A stretch of DNA of 64,000 nt from Blepharisma stoltei (lineage: Eukaryota > Ciliophora > Heterotrichea > Heterotrichida > Blepharismidae). The notes below the pieces were generated by a model that worked only from the letters and a program-made list of their open reading frames with translations, was not told where the DNA came from and did not search any database. The DNA lies in NCBI GenBank assembly GCA_914767885.1, contig CAJZBQ010000064.1, positions 372,001 to 436,000 of the forward strand, read 5' to 3'. This document shows, piece after piece, positions 43,101 to 53,838 of this stretch (the first letter of the stretch is position 1; each line of letters begins with the position of its first letter). Position numbers and translations under genes: made by a program.

Positions 43101-45696
43101 CCAGGAACTTATAAGCACAATAATGAGTGTTTATTATGCCCGCCTGGAACTTACTCTGATAGTTATGGAAACTCTGCATGCACTAATTGCTTGGAAGGAT
43201 TTTTTAACCAAATTTATGGCTCTGCATCAAGAGTTCTGTGCTATCCATGTGAGGAAGGGACATATAATTCTATTGAAGGAGCTGCCCTTTGTCTGAATTG
43301 CCCGCACTCTGCAGAGTGTAAAGCAGGTAGTGTTACTTTTGAAAGAGAAGTCTTTTCATTCAGTGATTTGTCTATTCAGCCTCCATTATATAAAGCTGAT
43401 CAAGACAAACTCGACAGAATTATCCTCATTGTAAATTTAGTATTCGGACTATTTGGGTTTCTCTTGATTATATTTATTTTGATGTTTTTTGCATCAATCT
43501 TATCAAGAATTGATATATATAGGTATATCCCTAAGATAGCCCGATATGGGCGAGGGATAGAGGCCAAAACTTACCACTTGGTCCGTCAACTCGAGCTGGC
43601 CGAACCAAGTGGAAGGAGGCTCATTTGCCACTTACCACTTGGCTCGACCAACCTAAGTTTGCCGGACCAAGTGGGAATTTTCGCCTCTTTCCCTCGCTAT
43701 ATCGGGCTATCTTAGGGATATGCCTATATACCTCAAGCCACAACCATTTGCTGAACGTTTCAATGATTCTGACAAAAACAAAAATCGGAGGATTCTTTTC
43801 GATTATTTTTGGGGTCCTTGCAATTATATTGGTTTCCGATAGTATAATCACTTTTAAGCTAGACAATATCACAGAGCAGAAAAGCCTAGTTCCTCTTGTT
43901 GTGCTTTCCCAAGACATATCAAAGGTACTTTTTATTTAGTATACAGGAGATTTTGTGATCTCAACTACTTTTATCAATTATGGGGGAAACTGCTTACTCC
44001 CCCCATCCGTGAGTGAACAATAAAATTTTGTTCATTTACAGAGGGGGGTTAATTTTTTATTTTTTAAAAAATTTATATAAATTGTATAGAAAATATTTTT
44101 TTCGAAATTTAAAAAAATCTAATTCGCAAAAATTGGAAAACATATATTAATTTACTTTATATACAATTTATGTTTTAAAAGCAATTTGTTTAAAATTAAA
44201 CAGGATTAGCTCTAGATTTCATTATAGTAATTATCACTTATAGAAATTGCCTGAGGATGGCACAAAATAGCGCCATCCTCGGGCAATTTCTATATATATC
44301 AAAATTGTTTTCCATAAAAAAATTTTCTATTAAAATAATTTTTGTTCGCTCACGGAGGGTGGGTTTTTGGGCATAAAGTAGCGATTTTTCTAATGGTTTT
44401 GTTCACTCACAAAGGGGGGGAGTTAGTAAATCATGCTTGCTCCCCTGAAATACACATTTCATTTAGTAATATATATGGGAGTTGGTCTGAAATGAGCTGC
44501 CAATTAAACAAAAGAGATTGCAACGTAATCATCAAGTGCAAAAACTGCCAAATAGAAAGCGAAGGTGAAATCTCTTATGAAATGGCATACACAAACGCAT
44601 TTTCTTCAGGGTTTATTATACAAGTTAATTCCACATCTTCAATTCCAGATGAGATAAGCAGCTATCGCACCGTTATACTTCCAAATCCAGGCTATGTTTT
44701 TCTTGGCTTTACAGCAACAACTGTCCATTTTGCATCAATTCCTTCTGTAAACTTTAATGCAGTGATTCCAGGAATCCCATAAAGATAGGTCGTATACTGG
44801 CTATCATATTTCTGTGGAGCAAAGTCCAGAATATGGCTCACAATTTCACACTTATGAGTAAGTCCTATTTAGAATGGGACTCGCCTATAATTTGTATTTG
44901 AATCTTCAGTTTAATAATGGCTTAAACGGGCTTGTTACAACAAGGAAACAGGGGCAAACATGATTAACTTTGCTTAATCCATCCCCCGGTGAGCAAACAA
45001 AAAATTTTTAATTTTTCTTTTTATATTTCAATTTAATTTAAAAAATGCCAATTATAAATCAAAAATTAATTAATTTTTAAAACTTAATTTTAGAATGCAA
45101 TCTGTTGAAAATTTAATATATGAGATTTCATTATAATAATTATTACTTATATATCAAAATATTTTTTTTAAATTTTTAAGCCTATATTTTTTAAATTTTA
45201 ATTTATTTTTTATAAAGAATCTATTCAAAAATTTTATAGATTCAGTGTAAAAACTGTTTAAATAATATTCTAATTGTACTTTTTTCGTTAAATTAGAAGA
45301 AAACTTATTTTATAAAAGTTCTTATTTTTACCTATATACTTTCCTATTAAAAAACATTTTGTTACAATTTAAGCAGGGTTAAAAGAATTCTTTTCTTACA
45401 TTTTTTTCTCAAAAATTTAGGGATTTTCCTAATGGTTTTGCTCATTCACGGGAGGAGAAGGAGTTAGTGTACTATTGGGGTCTATATTTGGACTATTGGG
45501 AGGTGTTGGAGGAGTGATGAGTTTTATTGAAGGATGTTGAACAGAAATAGAAGATGGTTTTAGGGAAGACAATCCTTCAGCCCTTATTGAAAAAGGCCAT
45601 AAAATTAGAAATCAATTTGATTCCCATGCCAAGCTAGCAAGGTCAATGGATTCAATGTCAAAAATAAATCCTTTTTTGAAGTTCAATTTTTTTTAA
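40118..45696 (+). CDS. Kelch-EGF multipass surface receptor 4
   Basis: ATG at 40118 (MIVYFFILHFIKDSLALL signal peptide) to TAA at 45694-45696. Introns: 40368-40383, 40646-40660, 43925-43939, 44747-44762 and 44858-44872 (15-16 nt). Five insertions are removed: IES 41515, retroposon 42241-42989, IES 43518, MITE 43995 and IES 44975. That leaves 1130 aa. Kelch blades (LYLFGGLGEDG, VWGGHGSSGY, IYIHGGATV) precede a GCC2/GCC3 region (43090-43320), a helix near 43425-43490, a second near 43780-43840, the conserved KSLVPLVVLSQDISK segment, and a last helix formed across the 44975 IES. The tail is divergent and Ser/Lys rich. It is the most heavily interrupted gene here: insertions make up more than a third of its germline length. 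Confidence 0.84.
41515..41748. mobile_element. 232-bp decayed MITE-like IES in kelch 4
   Basis: TAGAGTCACTTATTCCC...TTTTTCTATTGGTTTAG. Internal TTAGTGAGCAAAAAAGTCTG and the MITE-like TTCTATTGG near the right end show a worn member of the main family. Removal joins ACLAAIDSNQGRVIIIYGG in frame. Confidence 0.8.
42253..42989 (-). mobile_element. SINE-like retroposon in kelch 4, with a nested hairpin
   Basis: Flanked by GCAACAGTCTTA at 42241-42252 and 42990-43001. Its minus-strand start is TATATACATTAAAATGGCGC, as in the kelch 3 element. About 507 bp without the nested hairpin at 42634-42865. Removal with one repeat restores IYIHGGATVLGELLRYEVPS, which lines up with kelch 1 and 2. Confidence 0.87.
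42634..42865. mobile_element. 232-bp perfect-ended hairpin IES nested in a retroposon
   Basis: TATAGCGCTTTCCCGAGGAT at the left is mirrored by ATCCTCGGGAAAGCGCTATA at the right. Inner inverted blocks (GGCATCCACACGGGAACTGG / CCAGTTCCCGTGTGGATGC) extend the palindrome through nearly the whole length. The CCCGAGGATGGCGC arms resemble the 54-bp hairpin at 44239-44294. Confidence 0.9.
43518..43728. mobile_element. 209-bp palindromic IES in kelch 4
   Basis: TATAGGTATATCCCTAAGAT...ATCTTAGGGATATGCCTATA. The inner arms repeat the palindrome (ACTTACCACTTGG/CCAAGTGG). Removal joins SRIDIYTSSHNHLL, matching IDLYVSSHNYI in kelch 1. Confidence 0.92.
43995..44425. mobile_element. MITE-type IES in kelch 4 with a nested hairpin
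   Basis: 429 bp, TTACTCCCCCCATCCGTGAG to ACAAAGGGGGGGAGTTAG. Removal joins YGGNCLVNHACSPEI in frame. It has the four-motif layout and is longer than its relatives by the hairpin at 44239-44294. Confidence 0.9.
44239..44294. mobile_element. 54-bp hairpin IES nested in a MITE
   Basis: TATAGAAATTGCCTGAGGAT is mirrored by ATCCTCGGGCAATTTCTATA around CAAAATAG. It lies in the MITE's conserved TATCACTTATATA block, which other copies have uninterrupted. It is small enough to be nothing but a hairpin with TA ends. Confidence 0.85.
44975..45466. mobile_element. 490-bp decayed MITE-like IES in kelch 4
   Basis: TTAATCCATCCCCCGGTGAG...TTTTGCTCATTCACGGGAGG then AGTTAG. It is longer and more mutated than other copies. 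Removal joins WLTLLSVLLGSIFGLLGG, the last transmembrane helix, in frame. Confidence 0.87.
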
Positions 45697-46030
45697 GCGC
45701 TCAAAAATGTCATGTAATAATGATAATTTATTCTCCTCTTTATGATGCTATCTAGCTTTGGTGATTGAACTAAGAGATCATCTAAAATTTTTTTACAGTG
45801 TAAAGGATATCTAAATAAAAAATGTATAATAAAGAATATAAATTTTATAATTGCTAACCTTTTGTATTTTCTATAAAAAGAGAAGTACAAAATAATCAGG
45901 ATTATATATAAACATTTTTATATTTAACAAAAATAGGGCAGTTATTAAAAAGATCTACTATCAAGATTAATGCACAAAAAAATTGTTGTGTAATCACTAT
46001 CAGCATAATGATTGTTAAGTCCGATATACA

Positions 46031-46379
46031 TTAAAATTGAGTGATGAATCAATCCACCCTTTAACTCCATTAATCGAAATACCACAGAATGTGCGGGGAC
46101 CTTGAGGAAGGAAGCAATTCAAGTCAGCGTAAGGTATGATGAAGTATAGCCAATAAGCAGGCAATGCTTTGCCCCTCACATAGTCTTCTTCTATCGGGGC
46201 TACCTACAGTGGGTGGCTCTAAACTAGGGAGCTGATCCTTAAGTTAGGTGAGTCTCTCTAGAAAATTTAAGAGAGTGAAATTTGGTGGTGGCCTTACACC
46301 GTTTGCACTCGTTTATATATGCGTCCAGAGTAGGTCAACTTTCTGGGTCCCATTTGTGGCTGTATAATCTTAATCTAAT
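46031..46379 (+). mobile_element. SINE-like retroposon, first of a pair
   Basis: About 350 bp beginning near CATTAAAATTGAGTGATG. Its body (GGTGGCTCTAAACTAGGGAG through GTGGCTGTATAAT) is clearly homologous to 7015-7195. The left duplication is unclear. 45697-46030 before it holds no gene. Confidence 0.6.
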
Positions 46380-46392
46380 CTATAGCATTCAA

Positions 46393-46802
46393 TAATTAAA
46401 ATGGTGAGGCTGACAATATAAGGACTCCGAAGGCACTCCAGATTGAGTAGGTGAGCCAGCACGATGAGTGGCAAAAGTACTAATAGTGAGCGAAGGAGAC
46501 TATATCAACGAAAGCCGGCTATAACAGGAAGTTTGGGTTCTTCCCTGAAGGTTTTCCTCTTCCTATCAGATCGGATAGTTTTGCATGCGGCACATTTTCC
46601 TTATCAGGGCCATCAAGGCGCTTTTCCGTACGGTGGCTCTGTATTAGGGAGATAATTCCTTGAGCAAGAAGCTTATTCTGGAAATCCTTAATGGCAGCCT
46701 CTCTTTTTCTCATTTGAACTTATGTCTATGGAGACTGAGTTTTAGAGCCGATACAAGATGACAGTTTACCTCTTATGGCCGATAATCTTTTTCTTAATTT
46801 AA
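46393..46802 (+). mobile_element. SINE-like retroposon, second of a pair
   Basis: About 410 bp starting AATTAAAATGGTGAGGCTG. A 13-bp duplication with one mismatch, CTATAGCATTCAA at 46380-46392 and CTATAACATTCAA at 46803-46815, flanks it. It follows another element directly, as in the PLAC8 gene. Confidence 0.65.
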
Positions 46803-47123
46803 CTATAACATTCAACTCTAATTCTTGTCTCAAAATTTGAATTAAAATATCTGGCTAATGCAACCAAGCCCTTAAAGGCCAAATTTAGCCTCAACTAAAA
46901 AATAATTTTATTAGTTTTGACTCAGCTCAAAAGGGTTATAAATATTCAAAGTTGCTAGTAATTTTTGTATAGCAGCAGCCCTATGTCGGCATGCAATTTC
47001 TAAAAAAGAAAAATTAATCCTAGTATTTGAATAATTAATATAAAAAGCCTACATGATTAATAATTTATCATCGAGATCAAATTTCCCTTTAAAATTATTT
47101 TATCAAAATCCTAAAAAATTCCA

Positions 47124-48584
47124 TTACTGCAATGAATTTAGAATATTTTTGAATCTTGAATTTAAAAATTCCTGCCCTCTCAAATAATATTCAGCACTTG
47201 TATTCATAATTTCTAATTTGCTAATCATTTCATAAGGCATTATCGTTTTCACCGTCTTTAACTCATTTTTCATCTCATATCTTGCATTATTATACCGTTC
47301 TAACCCACTTCTTCAATCTTCATAAGCCATATTTTCTATTTCTCTTTGCCTCTCCTTCAGCTCTTCAATTTCTTTTCTGCTCGCATTCGGATTTTCCACA
47401 CAAATTTTTTCTAAATCTTTCACCTTTTGGAATAAAATATTATTGAATTCTTTGACTTCTTCTAATTCTCGTTTGGCTCTTCTTCATTCCTCTTCTTTGT
47501 TATTATTTTTATTTTTCTTTTGAATTAGGCTTGATTTCTGCATATTTTCAACGTTTCTAAAAAACAGTCCTTTTCCATTACTTTTAAACTCATTAAAAAT
47601 TGGAGGAACCGGAAATCGGGGCCTATTTAGATTTTTACTTATAAAAGGGGTTTCCAAATATAAAAACTGCACAAATTGAATGCATTATAGGTCTTAATGA
47701 TTCTGAGGATTTCAGGTTGTTTTCGGAAATGTCGAGTTCTATGATACTTAATGATGATAAAGAATGGAGAGATTCTATGCAATTTGAAGATGCGTAACAG
47801 TATTTGAGAGAAGGCAATTGAGATAAAGCACTGATATCAATAATTCGGTTATTTGAGATAATTAATGTTTCAAGCCATGGCATTCTTCCAAAAGAGAGTC
47901 TGCTTAAGTCATTATTTGATAAATCTAAGATCAATAAATTTAAAGGCAAAGGCCAAGTCTCTTTTAAAGGGTTGTAGGTGCATTTAAGAGAGCTGAGAGA
48001 GTCCAGATTTAAAAGCTCAGATGGGAGTGTAATTATTTGTAATTTAGATATATCCAAATCTACCTATATGGATTTTACAAGTTTTTCAAAGCGCTTTAGA
48101 GCTGAAAATGAAGAGATTTGCTTACCCCCCCCCCCCCTCCGTGAGCGAACAAAACCATTAGAAAAATCGCCATTTTTTGACCAAAAACCCACCCTCCGTG
48201 AGTGAACAAAAATTTTTTTAATAGAAAAAATTTTAATGGAAAAAAATTTTGATATATAAGTGATAATTAGTATAATGAAATCTAGAGCTAATTCTGTTTA
48301 ATTTTAAACAAATTGCGTTTTTAAAACATAAATTTTGCAAATTAAATTAATATTTGCTTCCCAATTTTTGCAAATTAGGATTTTTTTTAAATTTCGAAAA
48401 AAATATTTTTTATAAAATTTATATATAAATTTTTTTTAAAAAAAAAAAATTAACCCCCCTCCGTGAGCGAACAAAATTTTTTTGTTCGCTCACGGAGGGG
48501 GGGGGGGGAGTTAGACGATAAATTTAATGACGAAATTTGTAGCGGGTCTGTTACTTCAGATAGCTGGAGCAAGAAGTCATTCAT
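47124..48584 (-). CDS. Leucine-rich-repeat protein with coiled-coil tail
   Basis: ATG at 48582-48584 (MNDFLLQLSEVTDPLQISSL) to TAA at 47124-47126. Removing the MITE at 48123-48511 and introns at 48064-48078 (15 nt) and 47623-47638 (16 nt) gives 346 aa, with TGA as Trp at EEEWRR and YEDWRS. The first 170 or so residues are LRRs (LNLSSKQISS, LVDLDISKLQ, LLILDLSNNDLS, LETLIISNNRI, IIELDISENNL). They are capped by a VFIFGNPF motif typical of LRRCC1/DNAAF1-like proteins, followed by a Glu/Lys-rich coiled coil (VKEFNNILFQKVKDLEKICV). Such LRR-coiled-coil proteins are common in cilia and basal bodies; that role is inference. Frame upstream of this ATG is also open for about 90 bases without another ATG. 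Confidence 0.8.
48123..48513. mobile_element. MITE-type IES in the LRR gene
   Basis: 389 bp and the best-preserved copy: TTACC with a long C run and CTCCGTGAGCGAACAAAA, a second forward motif, and a terminal forward/inverted pair ending in a long G run and AGTTAG. Removal joins LNLSSKQISSFSAL in frame. Confidence 0.93.
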
Positions 48585-48702
48585 ATTTAAATTTTTAAGA
48601 ATAATTTTCTGATTTATAACGAAAGAAAGTTTCTTATTACAATGAAAAAATCTATCTAAACCATTCAAATATTGTAATTTAAGTGATATTAATTATTTTA
48701 GG

Positions 48703-50646
48703 CTATTCAAAGGTTGCGTAAATAAATCCTAAAATTGGTCCTCCAATCCTGTTATTCCCTCCATATCTAAAAGGCATTTCATACGTAGGTTCGCCGACTT
48801 CAAACAATATCCTATTTTTTTCATCAACTAGATAATCCAAAGATGCTGGCTTACCATTGAAGTATTTTCCAGGAGTGAGCACAACAGATATTGTATAATC
48901 AACATTTGGTTCCATTAAAATTTCATTTGGAAAACTAACTTCATTTACTTTATTACGGATTTTTTCCAAAAACTCAAACAAAAAGATCAGCCCAGTTGTT
49001 GTTTTCTTCGATTTCGTAATGCTAATCTGCTTTATATAAGTTTCAGAGGAGTCACTTCTACCTCCTATTAATAATCCATATAAAATTGCATATTTTGATG
49101 ATTTAAGTGTAATAGCGTTGGCTTGATTTTCTTCAACTACCCACGATTTTAAAGAAGGCCAATACAAAGGATAAATTTCTTTAAACCTCTCAAATGTCTT
49201 TTTAATAAGATAGTAGCTTGAGCGGGTTTTTCCAAGCCTTAAAGACTCAATGGAATCCTTTATATCAAAAATCAATGAAAAATTGTTTGATGATAAAGAC
49301 ATAAGTGCTAGTGTCTTAATTTTCTCTTGAAAAGAAAGCACCTTGAAATCATTCATTTTATTTTTTAAAGCTACAAGATATGTATTGGTGAATACAGGCA
49401 ATTTTTCGTAAATGCAAGAAAATGCACATTCTAGAACATCTTCAATTACTTTTAATGATCTCGTAGCTTTACAAGGTAGTCTGTTGACCTTTCTTGCGCA
49501 GTTCTCACAAAAAAATTTTACCCCATAAGAAGAAAATGTAACAGCTTGCTCGTTGTGGTCTTCACAATTGACTTCTATAAAGGTCAAATTATTAATCAGT
49601 TTTCAATCTAATTTGGCATTATTAAGATCAGTTCGAAAATAGCATTTATGGCATTGAAAGTCGTATGGGTTTTCTGCAGAATTCTTGCACTCAAGACATA
49701 TATAATGATAACATGGGAGTTTATAGGGTTTCTTGTCTTGTGTATTGAAAAAGCAGCTTCCTTTGCAGCATAAGGGAAAATCATATTTTTGAGGAAAATG
49801 CTCAAATATAAAGCCTGATTTATATATTTGGGAATCCAATGAGCAACATTGAAAAGATGATTCTTTAAGACATTCATAGCAAATAACATGCATTACATTT
49901 TCGCACGGCAGCCTTATTGGTGTTCTATTTCCAAACCCTAATTTTTTCAAGCAGTTTTGGCACCTGGAGTCTGCAGATATTTTTATTTCTGATGTATTGT
50001 AAATAATGTCCCGAACTTCTATAATCAAACTATTAAGATTTTCTATTTCTCTGGTTTTCATGAATCTCAAGATAAATTTATTTAGGATTCCAATGTCGGA
50101 AGTCCCAATAACTTGAATAGCGGCCTTTTGAACTTCTATTTTAAAATTTTCGGAAATTGGCAAAAGATCTGGATAATCTTTTGAACAGAAGGTACAAAAA
50201 AGGGCCATTTTCCCTAAATCTATAGTTTCTGCATCAATTCAAGGATGATTGACGCATTTCAGAGTGCTTGATGCATAAGTGTTCAACCAATGATAAACAT
50301 CTAGCATTTCTTTATTTGTTTTTGATAAAGTGTGCATAATTCACTTTCTTCTCTCTGGGCATAAAGATTTTTTTTGCGAGTTAAATAAAGGAAGAATTGC
50401 TTCGTAAATTATATTATTCAAAGCTTTACTTTCTAAGTCTATAAAACCTGAAGTATTAAGTTGGGAAGAACAGGTAATGCAATAGGCCATAAAAGTCGAG
50501 ACATCAAAATACTTTCCAGGCTGGCTTTTGCAGAAGAGGCAAGTTAGGTTATCTCTTTCTTGTTTAAGCGATTTTTCTGCTCTGCCTTGGCTATTAGATG
50601 CTATAAAATTGTTAGAGTATTTTGACATTATTCTATTATTTATCAT
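48703..50646 (-). CDS. Cys-rich zinc-finger protein with PHR-like C-terminal domain
   Basis: Three adjacent frames become one 647-aa protein when TGA is read as Trp (RRKWIMH, NHPWIDA, KLDWKLI). The N-terminal two-thirds has many paired Cys/His: CLFCKSQPGKYF, CTFCSKDYPD, RCQNCLKKLG...LPCENVMHVICYECL, LPCYHYICLECK...CHKCYF. These look like degenerate RING/B-box zinc-binding sites. The last 170 residues (SSKYAILYGLLIGGRSD, then EPNVDYTISVVLTPGKYFNG, GPILGFIYATF) resemble the PHR beta-sandwich of PAM/Highwire and BTBD proteins. A zinc-finger plus PHR layout suggests a ubiquitin-ligase-type regulator, but the RING ligand order is not canonical. No introns or IESs. Start ATG at 50644-50646. Confidence 0.7.
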
Positions 50647-50982
50647 ATTTACTTCAAAGAGTTCAAAAGTCGAGCTTAAGATTTAATTAAATCCTAAAGA
50701 ATTAAATATCTTTACTAAGCTTATTATTTCTTAGGACATAATACAATGAAACAAATAATCTTTGAAGCAGATATTTGACTTCATGAGTAAACAAAATGCT
50801 CTTTTTTCGCTCCATGCTTTTTAAACTTTTATAGAATCTTATGTTAAATGTTTTTCAAAAAATTCACTTAGAAAGTTTATATCTTCGAAGTTATCTTAAA
50901 TTAAGTGATAATTGAATTTAAAAATCTAGTGAAATGAAAAATTTAAGATAATAATTTAATAAAGAGAATTAGTTATCCTTAC

Positions 50983-51430
50983 TTAGGCTTGATTGAATTC
51001 CAAATCAAGAGTAATTGGGAGCTGGCTTTCTGTAAGGTCTGTCTCAATAATGCACTTAGTTGCTCCTGCTTTGCATGCATTAAGCTTCCATCCAGTTGTT
51101 GTCAAAGGCATTGAAGGAGAAGCATCTGAAGAGGCCTTAATGGAAGTTATAGTTAAATCAGTACTAAGAGAGCTAGCGAAGTCGATTTCGATATTTGGTT
51201 TATCGAAGCTAAGTTGGTAGCCAATGCTATCAACTCTGCAAGTACTTCCGACTTGAACGATTGATAAAACACATTGAAAGCACTGCGGATTTGGGCTGCA
51301 AAGAGTGCAGGAGTCAGTACAAGCTAAATAGAATTTACATATGCCTGATCCATCATCGTAAAGGAAATAGTTTGGTTCACATAGAGTACAAGCATCGCCT
51401 GATAAGGGTGAACAATCAAGGTTCGATTAG
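50983..51430 (-). pseudogene. C-terminal fragment of a LamG/Cys-rich B gene (B5)
   Basis: The minus strand encodes the last 145 or so residues of a B-family protein closest to B3 (for example SCTDSCTLCSPNPQCFQC, STCRVDSIGYQLSF, ESQLPITLDLEFNQA and TAA), with a 15-nt intron at 51324-51338. The homology starts abruptly at about 51430; the signal peptide, LamG domain and first Cys motifs are missing. It is a truncated copy. The intact intron and lack of internal stops suggest recent truncation, or that the 5' part lies behind a boundary I cannot identify. Confidence 0.75.
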
Positions 51431-51639
51431 ATATAATTGTCAAGGAAATCCTTATAGCATTTCCAAAATCGCTTTTTATATCTTCCTATTATTATAAAGA
51501 ACTTGAAAATTTAGCTTTATATTCTTTATTCTTTAATCGAATGCTTAGTTTTAGCAAAATAAGAGATTAAATATAATTAATAATTATTTAGGCTTATTAA
51601 TTAATTTTCACTACGTTTTCTATTTTGAGATAACAATTG

Positions 51640-52120
51640 TCTGTGAGAAATAGATTCAATTTAATTCTTCATTCATTTTTGAGTTTGTATAATTATATCT
51701 ACTTGGCTTTAAGCGATTCTTTAACTTTATTACAATGGTGGCTTTTTCAGTGATATCAATTTAATTATTGGTTTCGTTTTGAATCATGAATTGACTTGCG
51801 TTAGCAAAAATTTTATGTTTGTTTTATATAATCATTCCTTTCTTGGGTCTTTGCATTATTGGCTGGGAATGACAGGCATATCTTCTATACAGCAACTTCT
51901 CAATTCACATCCAGAAAAACTTGAAGCTAACAGAATCTTTTTATGCTGAATAGTGTATTCCATTATTCCCATCTGGGACAATCAAAATTTTCTTATCAGA
52001 AGCACCATGGAATGCCTTACTAAAACATTGAGAATTGAAAGGAGCTTTCAATAATTAAAGGTTTGGCTAGTGCTATTGCTTTTTAGCCATCACTCAAATA
52101 AGTCGATTCCTTATAAAATT
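51640..52120 (+). repeat. Diverged direct repeat, copy 1
   Basis: Aligns with 54240-54720 (shared runs such as CTTGGCTTTAAG, ATTGGTTT-GTTTTG-ATCATGAA, ATCTTCTATA-AGCAACTTCTCAATT). Parts of both copies are open with TGA as Trp (EANRIFLCWIVYS here, EAKRIFICWILYS there), so it may be a duplicated, decayed gene. No family recognised. Confidence 0.55.
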
Positions 52121-52194
52121 TCTATAGCTGTTACCCAGCCTTAAACAATTAGCATTAAGTCAAAATATTTTCAGTTTAAAAGTCTTATTTCTTA

Positions 52195-52262
52195 ACTAAT
52201 ACTCACTCCCGCCTCTGTGAGCAGACCAAAAAATTTTGCTCGCTCACAGAGGGGTTAATTTA
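52195..52262. mobile_element. MITE end remnant
   Basis: CTCACTCCCGCCTCTGTGAG, then GCAGACCAAAAAATTTTGCTCGCTCACAGAGG: one forward/inverted motif pair of the main MITE. The other end is not recognisable. 52263-53000 shows no gene. Confidence 0.65.
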
Positions 52263-53009
52263 AAAAATTAAACAATTTTAAAAAGTATTTTCGCAGTGAA
52301 TTGTATCAATGCAAACAATTACATATGCTTTTTCTTTATTAAATTGTTAATTTTTGCATTTATTTTAATGTGATGAAAATTTTTTAATTATATATAGCTA
52401 AAATATGATCATTTAATTTTATTAACTCTTAATTAATCTTAGAATTAATATAGGAAAGATCAAAAATTGGATTTTTAGTTATACTATAAATTATCTTCTT
52501 GTTTTTTATGTTAGTCATAAATTGAGCAATATGTTTTTATCTGAAAAATTTATATAAATCGCTAGGACTTTACCTTATATAAAAATAATGTTTATAATTT
52601 TTGAACCTCAACAACATAAGCCTATGTATTTCTCCTTTCGAAAATGAAGAGTTTACATTCTTCGTCAGTGTAATTTTTTAATCATCCCACATTTCGTCTA
52701 AATTTTGTCTTTTCTATAGTATAATCGTTGATTTCTTGATAATAATTATCATCATTAAGAATATGGTAATTTTTTTCAATCATAACCTTAATTTCAATAG
52801 AGTACCATGTGATAATCCTAATTGTAAACCCTTTTACTTAGAGTGTCGAATTAAATTTTCCAGAGGTCATTGAAGTAATTTTAAGTTTTTCTCTCAGCTA
52901 TGACTAATTACAGTCATTTTTACACTTCATCATTGAAGCTCTCAAACGGCATGAGAATGCCCTCAAATTTCTGATGGATAAAGATCAAGCGTGACTACTA
53001 CGTAGGATG

Positions 53010-53838
53010 ATAAATTTTAACACAAAGTAAAGCAAAACGACTTAAAAGTAAAATTAAATTCCGTTGAAAATAAATTGGAAGATAAATCAAACCAACAGCA
53101 AAATGATTTAAAAAATAAACGCAAAGAAGCTCTCGATGAAATTAATAAACAACTGAAAGAGACAGCTGCTGTAACCAAAGCGTTTGTAAATAAAATATAA
53201 AATCAAGAAAAAGCAATACAAAATCAAGATAAATACCTGAAAAGGATAAACAATGATGTCAGAGATATAGAAAATCAGGCTGAAAATATTGCAAAAAGAG
53301 TTAAACAGTTAGAAAAAGATATTAATGATTTATTTGTAAATTTGGGAAATGTGCAAAATAAAAGCGAAGGTGGAAAAGGCTCTGTTTCAGCATAAAATTA
53401 TCCAATTAAAAAAATCAAAAATCAAAAAATAATAGAGGAAATCAAAAAGGAATAAACAGTATCAAAATATTTCCACCAAAGGTATAAATCTTGATGAAAA
53501 TCCTTATGAAAATGCCATAGGACGCAAAAGATTCAGATAGAAGATCAGGCAATAAAAGCAATGATCCTAGTCAAGATCTTAACAAAGAAAGGAGAATTTT
53601 AACCTGAAAAAAATCAAAGCAGAAAAAAACTTGAACAGCGAGAGATATTGATATGATCCAGGCAAGAATTGATACAAATAACGACGGACTGATTGACTGG
53701 GATGAGTTTAAAAAACGATTTAAGACCCCAGAAACTGAACATATCATTAAAGGAACTGCTCAGCAGCGATTAAACACATTAAGACAAAGCATGTACTCAT
53801 ATATGCTAAAAAAATTCTGTGACTTGAAAAGTTCATAA
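53010..53838 (+). pseudogene. Coiled-coil/EF-hand gene remnant
   Basis: A run of Lys/Gln/Asn-rich coiled-coil frame (NDLKNKRKEALDEINKQLKE, NDVRDIENQAENIAKRVKQL) is broken by TAA codons and at least two frame changes. It ends in an open frame with one canonical EF-hand loop (DTNNDGLIDWDE, 53665-53700) and stop TAA at 53836-53838. The last frame reads TGA as Trp (ILTWKKS, KTWTARD). EF-hands bind calcium. The interruptions do not fit 15-16-nt introns, so I call it a pseudogene, though unrecognised short IESs are possible. Confidence 0.5.

Noticed and set aside
16329-45696. Kelch genes as pseudogenes because of many in-frame stops
   Set aside because: The stops are TGA read as Trp, or lie in introns and insertions. 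After removal all four copies give full-length, aligned proteins.
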